A program made the position numbers and the translations under genes. A stretch of 64,000 nt of DNA from CAYSPG01 sp964432885 (lineage in GTDB: Bacteria; Bacteroidota; Bacteroidia; AKYH767-A; OLB10). Under the pieces are notes generated by a model, which saw nothing but the letters and a program-made list of their open reading frames with translations, ran no database searches and was not told the DNA's origin. Positions within the stretch are counted from its first letter, which is position 1. The number at the start of each line of letters is the position of its first letter. Location: the NCBI GenBank assembly GCA_964432885.1, contig CAYSPG010000001.1, forward strand, positions 124,001 through 188,000. The letters are read 5' to 3'. Below are positions 35,899 through 45,598 of this stretch, piece by piece.

Positions 35899-36837
35899 CT
35901 ATTGCATAACTACTTTGCCACTTATCAATGGCACTCCTGATTTAAGCAAGCGATAAAAATAGACCCCGTTTTGAATTCCATGCCGGGATATATTTATTTT
36001 TCCTGTGTTAATACTTGGATATCTTCTTACCGTTTTTCCCATGCAATCAATTATTTCAAACGAATAGGTTTCGTTGGGATTATAATCAAAAACAAAGTCG
36101 GCTTGTTCCGAAATCGGATTCAATAAAAATCCCTCATAAGTTGTATTTGAAAAATTGTTTATTGAACTTGTGCTGTCAACCATCAGAACCACATTGTCGA
36201 GATAATAATAAATGTCGGTGGTAAAACACGAATCGCCCGAAAATGCAATTACATTACTGGACACAGGAGCGGTAAACGAAAAGATATGATGTTTCCAAGA
36301 TGTATTGGATATAGAATCAAATGGAACACAGCCCACCTTAACCACATTAGGATTGGTAGTAGGGCAACCAGGAATAACGGTATCAACATTTACATACATA
36401 CAAAAATTTGATTTACCATTAATAAATAGTCCAGATTGACAAGTCATTAAATCAAATGAAACAGTATACAAGTTACCTGTAGTAAGTGGTTGCAAAAGTT
36501 GCTGGTAGATAGCCTCGTTGTATGGTGGAGTAATACTTCGTGTGTGAAATCCTACATAAGATGGACCGTTACTTCCTGTATTAGGAACAGGGCCTGGCAG
36601 GCAATTACCATAGTTAGGTGTGCTATTGCAATACAACTCAGCATGAGGAATTCCATATCCAGGCATTGCATTGGGAGGACTCCATCCGGTTACTTGCGTA
36701 AATGCGCCATTTGGCGAAGAAGTAGGGCACGTGCCGGAGTATATTTCAAAGTTTCCATTATAAATTAGGTTTTGCGCCCTAAGCGTGTTATTAAATAATA
36801 AACATGCGCTTATCAAAATTGCCAATTTTTTTTTCAT
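35899..36837 (-). CDS. T9SS-exported protein with jelly-roll-like domain
   Basis: This 312-residue protein has a signal peptide (ISACLLFNNTLRAQ). It opens with NLIYNGNFEIYSGTCP, the start seen in carbohydrate-binding or galactose-binding-like jelly rolls (N-x-x-F-E). Cysteines are frequent. The C-terminal ~80 residues are a T9SS type A sorting domain (GVYFYRLLKSG). It is likely a surface adhesin or sugar-binding protein. A paralogue-like protein with the same opening is encoded at 46094-46906. Confidence 0.65.
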   Translation of the reverse strand: MKKKLAILISACLLFNNTLRAQNLIYNGNFEIYSGTCPTSSPNGAFTQVTGWSPPNAMPGYGIPHAELYCNSTPNYGNCLPGPVPNTGSNGPSYVGFHTRSITPPYNEAIYQQLLQPLTTGNLYTVSFDLMTCQSGLFINGKSNFCMYVNVDTVIPGCPTTNPNVVKVGCVPFDSISNTSWKHHIFSFTAPVSSNVIAFSGDSCFTTDIYYYLDNVVLMVDSTSSINNFSNTTYEGFLLNPISEQADFVFDYNPNETYSFEIIDCMGKTVRRYPSINTGKINISRHGIQNGVYFYRLLKSGVPLISGKVVMQ

Positions 36838-36983
36838 GCTGTTTTAAATTTGTTTCTGCTACAAATTTAAAATTAAATTAAAGCCATTAACTACGCATTG
36901 GTTACTGCACAAATCAAATATAATTAATACTGTTTAATGCAAAGCCTAAAATTTTGCAGTTAGATGAAAAGAAAAATAAAATT

Positions 36984-38654
36984 TTAAAACGAATATGTAA
37001 CTCCACCCAGCACCTGCAACCTATAAGATGGGTAATTGTACCATTGAAAATATTGCACAGCACCAATGTTGTTAAAATTTATAAATGCTGAAAGTTGTTT
37101 TGAGTATCGGTATTCCACGCCAAGGTTAGCATCCAGATAAGGTTTTAGTTTGGTGTAAATTGTTCCATCATATGTGGGTGCATATCGTGTAGTGCGGTAA
37201 AATAAATCGGCACGCACAATAATTTTTTCCTGCATGGCGTACATGCCGGTTAGGTTTACGCTTACAGCAGGTATATACCATGCTTTAAATAAAGTGTCGG
37301 GTTTGTTATTGTTGTATTCGGCACCTAAGGCGAAACAAAATTTTTCGTTTCGTTCGTACTGCAATTGTCCATGCACTTTAATTACCTCAGCATTGTCATA
37401 TACATTGGTAAATGTTACAGGTTCTTTGTCAAGTTGCTTGTTGTTTACAAAGTATAAATAGTCTTTCATACGGTTGTATGATGCACCTGCACTAAAAGTA
37501 ATCTCTTTGTCAAGTTTTACATTCATTCCTCCCGAAACTTCAAACTTATTGTTCGTGTTGCCAGGCACAACCAATGCATTGGTGTATGGATTTGAAGTAG
37601 TAATTTCTTTATAGGTATGTTTTTGCAAACCACCTGTAACTTTTGCATGAATGTGCAACACATCCGATGCAAGTTTATAACGTGCTTCGGCATGTGGATA
37701 AAAATGGTAACGGGTTTCATCGGCAGCGGTTTCAAACTCAATGTTTGCGCCCACCAAAATTTTAAATGACGGAACGTTTAATGTATAGCGTGGATACAAT
37801 CCAAAAATGGTGTTGGTTAAATCCTGCAAAAGCGGTTGCGATGTCTTGGTGTAATCCAATTTAATATTCAACGATGCCGGATTTTCAAAAAGTTCTTTGG
37901 CAATGCCACCATCAAATACAAACGAGCTCTCCGTAGTTTTATCATCATGCCGCTTGCCTCGATACCCATAAAATGCAACGCCAGCATTGTATTTTATTTC
38001 TGCGTCTTTATTGGTGTAATTATCAAAACCTAAATTTCCATCCACATGGCTAAACGATTGGCGGGTTTCATTTTTAGAATAAATAGTTTCGCGCCTGTCG
38101 TAACCGTAATAATGCACGTTTTTTACTCCCAAATCAATGCCTACGGATAAAATACCAAGGTCGGTAAATTTTTTTCCGTATGCATCAAGCCCTGCATCGT
38201 TGTTTAATGTTTCGCCATAGTTTTTTATTTTGCCCGATGAACCTAAAAAATTAAAATGTACACCGGCATCAAATTCTTTTGATCGCAACGCATTGTAAAA
38301 TGCATCGGCATACAGTGTATTGTGTGTGCCATAGCCACCTTTTATATAACCCTTGTTAAGTTTTTTGATGTTGTCATCTTTTATTTTAACAGGTTTAATA
38401 GGAGTAGAGTTAAAGTTTGTTTCAGTTTTCATTGGCTCAATGCCGTATGTAAAATTTGTTTCGGCAAACGAAGATGTATCAGGACCGGGCATACCACTTA
38501 TTTTGGTTGCATCTGAAAGGGTGGGCTGGTAGTCTTTTACAACTATAATATTTTCATCCCCCATATTTTTAACCGAATCTTTTTGCGCAAACAAAGTTTG
38601 TGTAACAGATAATAGTGATATGCAAACTAAAAGTTGTTTTATATTATATCTCAT
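36984..38654 (-). CDS. TonB-receptor-like outer-membrane barrel without plug
   Basis: This 556-residue protein has a signal peptide (SLLSVTQTLFAQ). A short N-terminal stretch reads IIVVKDYQPTLSDATKI, then a ~450-residue barrel with many aromatic-rich strands ends in QVLGGVTYSF. No plug or TonB box is seen, so transport activity is doubtful. The gene lies 102 bases downstream of the large TPR gene on the same strand. The pair probably forms one operon and may build one envelope complex. Confidence 0.65.
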   Translation of the reverse strand: MRYNIKQLLVCISLLSVTQTLFAQKDSVKNMGDENIIVVKDYQPTLSDATKISGMPGPDTSSFAETNFTYGIEPMKTETNFNSTPIKPVKIKDDNIKKLNKGYIKGGYGTHNTLYADAFYNALRSKEFDAGVHFNFLGSSGKIKNYGETLNNDAGLDAYGKKFTDLGILSVGIDLGVKNVHYYGYDRRETIYSKNETRQSFSHVDGNLGFDNYTNKDAEIKYNAGVAFYGYRGKRHDDKTTESSFVFDGGIAKELFENPASLNIKLDYTKTSQPLLQDLTNTIFGLYPRYTLNVPSFKILVGANIEFETAADETRYHFYPHAEARYKLASDVLHIHAKVTGGLQKHTYKEITTSNPYTNALVVPGNTNNKFEVSGGMNVKLDKEITFSAGASYNRMKDYLYFVNNKQLDKEPVTFTNVYDNAEVIKVHGQLQYERNEKFCFALGAEYNNNKPDTLFKAWYIPAVSVNLTGMYAMQEKIIVRADLFYRTTRYAPTYDGTIYTKLKPYLDANLGVEYRYSKQLSAFINFNNIGAVQYFQWYNYPSYRLQVLGGVTYSF

Positions 38655-38756
38655 TTGTGTATTTTTTTTATCCGCTGTAGTTATAGCGAAGGCGGATTTT
38701 TATGATTTATCTATTTAATTTTTTTTACCTTATTTTTTGTTACAACCAACATTAAA

Positions 38757-41700
38757 TCAGTTTTCATTTTTTTCTTCCGCATCCTCAGCCTTCTTAACTG
38801 GCTCTTCCAATTTTGGTTCGGCCATTACAATCAAATCAAGCTTTTCGCGTGCAATGGTGCGCAAATCTTCGGTATCGGTTGCATTTTTTTCGTAGTTATC
38901 AATTATACTTTGAAGAGTTTGCTTGGCCTGAAAAGTATCTTTAAGCGCCATGTAGTTATCAGCCAAAAGAATAAACGATTTTCCAATCCAGAATTCGTAG
39001 GCAGGAACCTGCTTGATAACTTCGAAACATTTTTTTTGTGAGTCCTTAAAATTTCCAAGCTTATATTGCACTAATGCAAGGTTGTATTTTGCTTCGGCCA
39101 CAATCTCGCTATTGCCACCTTTTGCAATGGCAGAAAATTCTTTTTGCGCAGTTGTTAAATCTTCGGCAACCATAGCGCAGCGACCAATTACCAAATGTGC
39201 TTCGCTAATTATTACCTGGTCGCTTTTATCGTTGGCAATAACTTTTTGTGCATAAGCCGAAGCATCAGGGCATTTGCCGGTTTGGTAGTTGCACCTCATC
39301 AGCCCAATTTGTGCTGTAAGTTTATTATCAGGATAATCGGCAGCAGTTTCAAGTTTTGCAAACGATATAAGTGCTTTGTCAAATTCTTTTTTCGAAAAGT
39401 ATATTCCTGATGCCCGAAGCAAGGAGCGCTCGGTAAATAAATTTTTCTCTTCGGTTACCACACTTTCATATCCGCGTAACGCAGACACAAAATCTTTTGC
39501 AGCAAAATCACATTCGGCTTTGTAAAATGTTGCATTAAGAACAAACGCACCGTTTGGAAAACGCGTTTGATAATCCGAAAAATCTTTTGACGCATTTTTG
39601 TAATCGCCTTTCATGTAACGCTGCTCTGCCGCTTCGTACGTAATAGAATCCTGAGCGCCTGATGTAACGCTTGCAAACGGGATATTTTTTACATACTCAA
39701 AGTATCCGTTAGGATTTCCCTGGCTTACATAAATATTTTTTAATTGATTTAGCGCTTCAGTAGCTTCTGGTGTGGCAGGATATTTTGTAATTACATTTTT
39801 AAAGGTGCTGATGGCTTGTGCATCTTGTTTTGCATTAAAATAAATCAAGCCCTGGTTAAGCATTGATTTTTTTACATACGGGCTGGCCGGATAGTTTGTA
39901 ATTACCTTGTGGTAATTAACACCAGCATCTGCTTCGCTGCCCATTGCCATAAGTGCATTTGCTTTTTCAAACATGGCATCATCGGCATAGTTCGAAGTTC
40001 TGTATGCATCCAACAACTGTTGCATAGTTTGCGATTTTCCGTTCATGTTGCCACGAATGCCTTGTATAATTCCTCGCTGAAACAAAGAATAATCGCTTGA
40101 TGCCGCTTTGCTGCTTACAGCTTGCGCATAATAATTTTCGGCACTTGCAAAATCGCGCTGCACAAAAAAAGCATCGCCTATGCGCACTAATGCATCATTG
40201 TAGCGGTTAGCATCTGTTTCGTTTTTGTTGGCAATATATTTTCTAAACCACGATGCTGCTTCTTTATAATTTGCTTTTTTAAAATAGCAGTAACCTAAAT
40301 CATAATGTGCGTTGTTGTAAAATGAAAGATTAACTGCCTTAGGCGAAAAAATAAAAATGCGATACTCTTTTATGGCTTCATCATATTTTGCCTGGTTATA
40401 CAATGCTTCGCTTTTCCAGTATATGGCTTGTGCCTGTATCAGGGGGTCGCTGTTGTTGGTAATGGATTTGTTAAGCAGTGCAATGGAGCCTTTGTAATCG
40501 CGGTCGTTATACAACTCAACTGCTCTAAAAAATGCAACCTTCTGGTACGCAGTTTTAACAGAAGCATTTTTATCTTTAATGGCATCTAATGTTGCAAGCG
40601 CTTCTTTGTAATTATGCGTTTGCATAAACATACCAGCCAGCAGTTCGCTTGCTTCGTTTTTATGTTTTGATTGCGGATAGTTTTTAATAAAATCGGTTAA
40701 TGATTTTATGGATGACGGCTGAAAGTTTAATTCGCAGGCAAGTTTTGCATAATTGAAAAGAGCCTCTTCTTTTAGAGCGGTATCAAAATCCATTTTAGAT
40801 GCTGATTCAAATGCTGCACGTGCAGCCTGTTTGTTATCTGACTTTATAAAACAATCAGCCAAGTGATAATAAGCGTTTTGTGCGAGCTTATCTTTTACCG
40901 TAACCACTTGTTTAAAATATTCGGCAGCTGTTTCGTATTTCTTTAGCATGTAATTGCAAAAACCAAGCTGGTATTTGTCTTCGCGCGAAGTTTGAGGAAT
41001 GTTTTTATTATAATCCTCAAAATAAGAAATGGCTTTTGCGTACAAGCCCTTGCGGTAATAGGCTTCGGCAACAAGCCTGCGTATTTCGTTTTTGTTTTGT
41101 GTTTTTTCGTTTTGCAACACGGGCAGCGCATAATCAAGCAACTCATCATATTTTTTTTGATCAAAATAAATTTGAACAATGTAAAATGGAACCAGTGGGC
41201 CAAACGTTTCTGAATCCTGAAGTTTAAAAAATTGTTCGAGTGCCGCTTTGTTGTTGCTTTTTTCGTAAGCAACATGGGCACTGTAATATTGCGCTGCTGT
41301 TTTGTATTTGGAGTCAACATTGGTTATCTGCGAAAAATTTTTGCCTGCATTGTCATAATCCTTTTTGGCAAAATAACTGTAGCCGGTTTTAAAATAATAT
41401 TCAACCACCTCATCATTTTTTAAATAATCCACATCTGTTTTTTCAAAATGGTCGGCAGCGTTTTTATATTTTTTTTGTTTAAAATAAATTTTGCCTAATT
41501 GAAAATGTGCTAACGGTGCTTTGGTGCTTTGCGGATATTTCTCAATAAAATTAAGCAACAGGATTTCGGCATCGGGGTGAAAAAGTTCGGCAGCACTTGT
41601 GGCTTTGTAATACACAGCATTTTGCCTTGAAGCTTCTGATAAATTTTCTAAAAGCGCTTTATTAAACACGTCAATGGCTGCACTGTATTTTTCTTTTAGG

Positions 41701-41834
41701 TATAAATCGTAACCTAATTTGTAATTCCATTCGGCATCGTGATAAATTTCGGTTTGCTGAGCTGATGCTGTAAAGATTTTGATGCTGCCAAGTAAGATAA
41801 TTGCAACAAAAATGGATTTTCTTAGTCTGTTCAT
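38757..41834 (-). CDS. Large TPR-repeat periplasmic protein
   Basis: This is a 1025-residue protein from the ATG at 41834 (signal peptide MNRLRKSIFVAIILLGSIKI ... ASA). An ATG 48 bases upstream would hide the signal. Almost the whole length is tetratricopeptide repeats, with consensus-like units such as NAVYYKATSAAEL, PLAHFQLGKIYF and NNAHYDLGYCYFKKANY. The C-terminus is Lys/Glu-rich. TPR proteins scaffold complexes; with the downstream barrel at 36984-38654 it may form an outer-membrane-associated assembly. No enzymatic motif is visible. Confidence 0.8.
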   Translation of the reverse strand: MNRLRKSIFVAIILLGSIKIFTASAQQTEIYHDAEWNYKLGYDLYLKEKYSAAIDVFNKALLENLSEASRQNAVYYKATSAAELFHPDAEILLLNFIEKYPQSTKAPLAHFQLGKIYFKQKKYKNAADHFEKTDVDYLKNDEVVEYYFKTGYSYFAKKDYDNAGKNFSQITNVDSKYKTAAQYYSAHVAYEKSNNKAALEQFFKLQDSETFGPLVPFYIVQIYFDQKKYDELLDYALPVLQNEKTQNKNEIRRLVAEAYYRKGLYAKAISYFEDYNKNIPQTSREDKYQLGFCNYMLKKYETAAEYFKQVVTVKDKLAQNAYYHLADCFIKSDNKQAARAAFESASKMDFDTALKEEALFNYAKLACELNFQPSSIKSLTDFIKNYPQSKHKNEASELLAGMFMQTHNYKEALATLDAIKDKNASVKTAYQKVAFFRAVELYNDRDYKGSIALLNKSITNNSDPLIQAQAIYWKSEALYNQAKYDEAIKEYRIFIFSPKAVNLSFYNNAHYDLGYCYFKKANYKEAASWFRKYIANKNETDANRYNDALVRIGDAFFVQRDFASAENYYAQAVSSKAASSDYSLFQRGIIQGIRGNMNGKSQTMQQLLDAYRTSNYADDAMFEKANALMAMGSEADAGVNYHKVITNYPASPYVKKSMLNQGLIYFNAKQDAQAISTFKNVITKYPATPEATEALNQLKNIYVSQGNPNGYFEYVKNIPFASVTSGAQDSITYEAAEQRYMKGDYKNASKDFSDYQTRFPNGAFVLNATFYKAECDFAAKDFVSALRGYESVVTEEKNLFTERSLLRASGIYFSKKEFDKALISFAKLETAADYPDNKLTAQIGLMRCNYQTGKCPDASAYAQKVIANDKSDQVIISEAHLVIGRCAMVAEDLTTAQKEFSAIAKGGNSEIVAEAKYNLALVQYKLGNFKDSQKKCFEVIKQVPAYEFWIGKSFILLADNYMALKDTFQAKQTLQSIIDNYEKNATDTEDLRTIAREKLDLIVMAEPKLEEPVKKAEDAEEKNEN

Positions 41835-42303
41835 TGATATATTTATAGAGTGAGCAAATGTAAAAGGATGCATGTGCTGCAATGAGAGTTAAAGTGTAAA
41901 GACATTAGTTTTTATGAACATGATTTTGAGGAAAACTATGAGGGGATGGGATGGGGGAGAAGGAGGGAGGAGTTAATATTGAATAGTTAATGTTGAATAG
42001 TGAAGAGAGTTTACTTTTACATTTTGCATTTGCTGTTTTGCATTTTAAATTTATTTAGTCGTTGCTAACATAAAATCTTAATGTCAATTAATTCAGAATA
42101 GCACCCCACAGTTTTATTTATAGTTATGCGGTTAATGGTTTTGGTTTGTTTGTCAGTAAGTTTTTCAAACTGAATGACCAACAAACCCCAACCAACAACT
42201 AAAAAAATAAAACCAAAAACTAACAACTATTAACCAATCCACATCAACAACAAACCTCAAGCAGTAACCTTAAACGATAAACAAATCCAATAAATTATAT
42301 CCA
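41835..42303. other. 469-base intergenic region with G-rich motif and tandem repeat
   Basis: No gene is visible between the divergent TPR and lipoprotein genes. At 41942-41967 the plus strand has four G-runs (GGGG, GGG, GGGGG, GGG) with loops of 2, 2 and 7 bases, a canonical G-quadruplex pattern. A 14-base unit, GTTAATATTGAATA, is repeated once with one change at 41972-41999. The last ~130 bases before 42304 are an A/C-rich leader. Confidence 0.55.
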
Positions 42304-43158
42304 ATGAAAAATATACTCCATTTACTAATGTGCATTGCGGGCGCTGGTGTGCTTGCAATTACATCGTGCAAAAAAGATAAAGACAACGATACCGATTACG
42401 AATCGGCACGCGATAATGCGTTTGCAGAATTCAGTTATCAGGAAGCATCTGATATTGCCAACCAGGCTATGGAGGGAGGTAATTTAACCGTATTTAAAAC
42501 AAGTAGTGGTAATTTAGTGCTTAACGATTCATGCGCAACCATTACGCTTGATTCAATCGGTGTTAACCATTTGTTGCTTATTATAGACTTTGGACCTACC
42601 TACATACAATGTAACACCACAGGCAAACGCAGAAAAGGAAAAATACTTGTTGACTTTACCGGTCAATATCGTGATGTGGGGCATGTGCATACCATATCAT
42701 TCGAAAATTATTTTGTAAACGATTATAAAATTGGAGGAACAAAAACTGTGGAGAATACCGGGTTAAATACAAATGGCAACACACAATTTGATATTGAAGT
42801 TAACGGAAACATTACCGACCCCAATGGCCGCACCATGACATGGACATCAAACCGCAAACGCGAGTGGGCAGAAGGCGAAGCAACAACCTATGGCACAAAC
42901 GGAATAGACGGAATCATTGATGATGTGTATTTAATTTCCGGTACGGCAAGTGGATCAAGTTTTGAAGGAAACTCATTTACAGCTTCAATAACGCAGGCCT
43001 TGCGCGTTCAGTTAAACTGTAGAAATATTGTATCGGGCAAATTTGAACTAACACCTTCAGGAAAAGCCACTCGTTATTTTGATTACGGAAACGGAACATG
43101 CGATACCTATGCTACAGTAACAATAAATGATAAGCAGTACACCGTAACGTTGAAGTAG
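42304..43158 (+). CDS. Hypothetical lipoprotein
   Basis: This 284-residue protein has a lipobox (LAITSC, Cys22) followed by a highly charged KKDKDNDTD tether, typical of Bacteroidota outer-membrane lipoproteins. The mature part is beta-rich (HTISFENYFVNDYKIGG, TATVTINDKQYTVTLK) and contains several cysteines. No named domain is recognised. It stands alone, separated from nnr by a short gap with degenerate repeats. Confidence 0.6.
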   Translation: MKNILHLLMCIAGAGVLAITSCKKDKDNDTDYESARDNAFAEFSYQEASDIANQAMEGGNLTVFKTSSGNLVLNDSCATITLDSIGVNHLLLIIDFGPTYIQCNTTGKRRKGKILVDFTGQYRDVGHVHTISFENYFVNDYKIGGTKTVENTGLNTNGNTQFDIEVNGNITDPNGRTMTWTSNRKREWAEGEATTYGTNGIDGIIDDVYLISGTASGSSFEGNSFTASITQALRVQLNCRNIVSGKFELTPSGKATRYFDYGNGTCDTYATVTINDKQYTVTLK

Positions 43159-43310
43159 AGCAGATGATATTGAAGATTGAATATTCACTATTGAAAATTG
43201 CGCAAAGTGCAAAGCGGCCAGAGAAATGAATTTCGCGATTTCTTACTTCTTAAATCTTGTGTCTTACGTCTTACTTCTTTCCTCATTATTCTTTTTTCTA
43301 CCTTAGTTAC

Positions 43311-44846
43311 ATGAAAATATTTTCATCCTCACAAATACAACAAGCCGATGCATACACAATAGCTAATGAGCCTGTGCTGTCAATAGATTTGATGGAGCGT
43401 GCAGCAATGGCCTGTTTTAATTGGTTGCAAAAAAACTTCAGTAAACAAAAACAAATTTTAATTTTTTGTGGCAACGGAAATAATGGTGGCGATGGGCTTG
43501 CCATTGGCCGCATGCTTTTATCGGCCGGATGGAATGTTACCTGTTACATTATTACAGAAAGTAAAAACCGCAGTGCCGATTGCGAAATAAATTTTACCAG
43601 GCTGCAAAGCAGTTTTCCCCAATCGGTTGTTTTAGTTGCTGGTGAAAAAGAACTTCCAAAAAATTTTTCCAATTCAATAATTGTTGATGCATTGTTTGGT
43701 ACAGGGTTAAATAAACCTGCTGCCGGTATTTATAAAAAAACAATTGAGCAAATAAATAATTCAGGCTGTGAGATAATTTCAATTGACATGCCATCAGGTT
43801 TGTTTGCCGATAAAAGCTCGGTTGAACCTCACCCCAACCCTCTCCAAAGGAGAGGGAGTTATTATAATATTATTAAAGCCACACACACATTATCTTTTCA
43901 GTTTTACAAACTGGCTTTTATGTTTGCCGAAAATGCAAGTTACTTTGGCATCGTCCATATACTTGACATTGGTTTAAGTAGAAAGTTTATTGATGATACA
44001 GATAGTGCACATCAAATTACCGATATTGAAAAAATAAAACAGATTATAAAACCGCGCAACCCATTTTCGCATAAAGGAAATTACGGACATGCGTTATTAA
44101 TTGCAGGCAGTAAAGGAAAAATAGGTGCCGCTGTGCTTGCAGCAAAAGCATGCCTGCGAAGCGGTACAGGTTTGCTAACGGTGCAGGTGCCTAAGTGCGG
44201 TTACACCGTATTGCAAACCAAAGTGCCCGAAGCAATGTGTATTGAAGACGAGCATCCAGAATTTATTACTTCGCAAATTGTTTACAGCCCTTACACTGCT
44301 ATAGGTATTGGCCCCGGTTTAAACACCATGGACGAAACCGCTTTTTTATTGCATCACATACTTACCACAGCACACAAGCCAATGGTTATTGATGCCGATG
44401 CGCTAAACATTATTTCAAAAAACAAAAACTGGTTAAATCATTTACCACAAAACTCAATTTTAACTCCTCATCCAAAAGAATTTGAACGACTTTTTGGCGA
44501 AACAAAAAATAACTTTGAACGAAACGATTTGCAACTACAGTGTTCAAAAAAATACAACACAGTAATTGTGCTTAAAGGAAAATACACATGTATTACCTCG
44601 CCCGATGGCAAATGTTATTTTAACCCCACCGGCAATGCAGGCTTGGCAAAGGGCGGCAGTGGCGATGTGCTAACAGGAATTATTACTGCCCTGCTTGCAC
44701 AAGGCATTGATGCATTTAGCGCAGCAGTATCAGGAGTTTATTTGCATGGGCTGGCTGCTGATGTTGCAGCAGAAAAATTTGCTGAGCATGCAATGGTTGC
44801 AAGTGATGTGATAAGTTGCCTTAGTGATTCGTTTAATAAAATATGA
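43311..44846 (+). CDS. nnr: Bifunctional NAD(P)H-hydrate epimerase/dehydratase
   Basis: This 511-residue repair enzyme converts damaged NAD(P)HX back to NAD(P)H. The start is at the ATG 43311. The epimerase domain (~1-215) shows FCGNGNNGGDGLAIGRML. The ADP/ATP-dependent dehydratase domain (~230-505) shows HKGNYGHALLIAGSKGKIG and the family signature GNAGLAKGGSGDVLTG. Between SGLFADKSSVE and IIKATHTLSF an extra 14-residue stretch (PHPNPLQRRGSYYN) is encoded by a palindromic repeat (43827-43862) that keeps the frame. It lies where a surface loop is expected, so function may survive. Confidence 0.9.
   Translation: MKIFSSSQIQQADAYTIANEPVLSIDLMERAAMACFNWLQKNFSKQKQILIFCGNGNNGGDGLAIGRMLLSAGWNVTCYIITESKNRSADCEINFTRLQSSFPQSVVLVAGEKELPKNFSNSIIVDALFGTGLNKPAAGIYKKTIEQINNSGCEIISIDMPSGLFADKSSVEPHPNPLQRRGSYYNIIKATHTLSFQFYKLAFMFAENASYFGIVHILDIGLSRKFIDDTDSAHQITDIEKIKQIIKPRNPFSHKGNYGHALLIAGSKGKIGAAVLAAKACLRSGTGLLTVQVPKCGYTVLQTKVPEAMCIEDEHPEFITSQIVYSPYTAIGIGPGLNTMDETAFLLHHILTTAHKPMVIDADALNIISKNKNWLNHLPQNSILTPHPKEFERLFGETKNNFERNDLQLQCSKKYNTVIVLKGKYTCITSPDGKCYFNPTGNAGLAKGGSGDVLTGIITALLAQGIDAFSAAVSGVYLHGLAADVAAEKFAEHAMVASDVISCLSDSFNKI
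43827..43862 (+). repeat. Palindromic repeat inserted in nnr coding sequence
   Basis: CCTCACCCCAACCCTCTCC-AAA-GGAGAGGG forms a perfect eight-base-pair hairpin (CCCTCTCC/GGAGAGGG). The element type, C-rich start then CCCTCTCC-loop-GGAGAGGG, recurs widely between genes of Bacteroidota and other bacteria. Here it is translated in frame. Confidence 0.7.
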
Positions 44847-44852
44847 TGCGAG

Positions 44853-45329
44853 CTATTTTTTCTTTTTGTGTTTATTTATTTTTTGGAGTTCTTCTAAATC
44901 CTGTTTGTCTTTGGTTCTGCCGGTTGCAAATTTTGTTAAGATTAAATGGTCGTAATCAACAAGAGGTACTTGAAGGTTTTCCACTAGCCAGTATTTGCGT
45001 TTGCCCCATGCCTCATCAAAATTTACAATATTAACTTTTGTTAAAAAATCCATTCGCACTGGTTCTTTTCCAACAAACAATACCTGCGCTTTTGTAAAAT
45101 CGAGTTTGTTTATTTCAATTAAATCTTCTTCGGCTCTGCCTAATTTTTTAAAAGCATCTAACAATGCAATTTTATTTTCATTTGTAGGTCTTAACCAAAA
45201 ATCAATATCACCTGTACCACGCCCATAGCCATAATAATTAACCGCATATCCGCCAATTAATAAGAAATCAACTTTGCTTTCAATTAATTGTTTGAGATAC
45301 TTTACAAACAGGGGTTCTAAAATTTTCAT
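44853..45329 (-). CDS. Nucleotidyltransferase (DUF6036/AbiEii-like)
   Basis: This 158-residue protein has the minimal nucleotidyltransferase signature: GGYAVNYYGYGRGTGDIDFWLRP, in which GG and the D-x-D pair (GDIDFW) supply the metal and NTP site. A second acidic residue is likely in VRMDFLT. The all-helical end is Lys-rich. Its ATG overlaps the stop of the gene upstream by four bases (ATGA). Such enzymes occur in toxin-antitoxin and abortive-infection systems and in free-standing use. It is convergent with nnr. Confidence 0.75.
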   Translation of the reverse strand: MKILEPLFVKYLKQLIESKVDFLLIGGYAVNYYGYGRGTGDIDFWLRPTNENKIALLDAFKKLGRAEEDLIEINKLDFTKAQVLFVGKEPVRMDFLTKVNIVNFDEAWGKRKYWLVENLQVPLVDYDHLILTKFATGRTKDKQDLEELQKINKHKKKK

Positions 45330-45598
45330 TCTGGCTTTATAATATTAATTCTGCCTTTGGTAAAAATTTCTTTTTGCTCTGATAAATCAGGTCCCCAAAG
45401 ATTATAAATTAATTTTTGTAAATATTCCATTCGTTCAGCATGGGTCATCTTTCGCGTGTGTTCTCTATCACGTTCTTCCAACTCTTCAAGTGTTGTTATT
45501 GTAACCCGGTTGTCTTCTCCTAAAGAAAATTCATAGGGCGTTACAGGTTCACTAATTGAATTTTTTTTGCCGGGTTTCTTATATTTCTTTTTTGTCAT
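45326..45598 (-). CDS. Small hypothetical protein, second tandem paralogue
   Basis: This is a 90-residue protein from the ATG at 45598; a TTG directly before it is possible. A basic N-terminus (MTKKKYKKPGKK) is followed by the conserved core TLEELEERDREHTRKMTHAE, RMEYLQKLIYNLWGPDLS and a basic end. It is a paralogue of the gene at 45598-45867, with about half the residues identical over the last 65. The upstream stop and this start share one base (TGATG) and the downstream gene overlaps by four bases, so all three are translationally coupled. No named domain is recognised; its role as partner or antitoxin of the nucleotidyltransferase is inference. Confidence 0.65.
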   Translation of the reverse strand: MTKKKYKKPGKKNSISEPVTPYEFSLGEDNRVTITTLEELEERDREHTRKMTHAERMEYLQKLIYNLWGPDLSEQKEIFTKGRINIIKPE

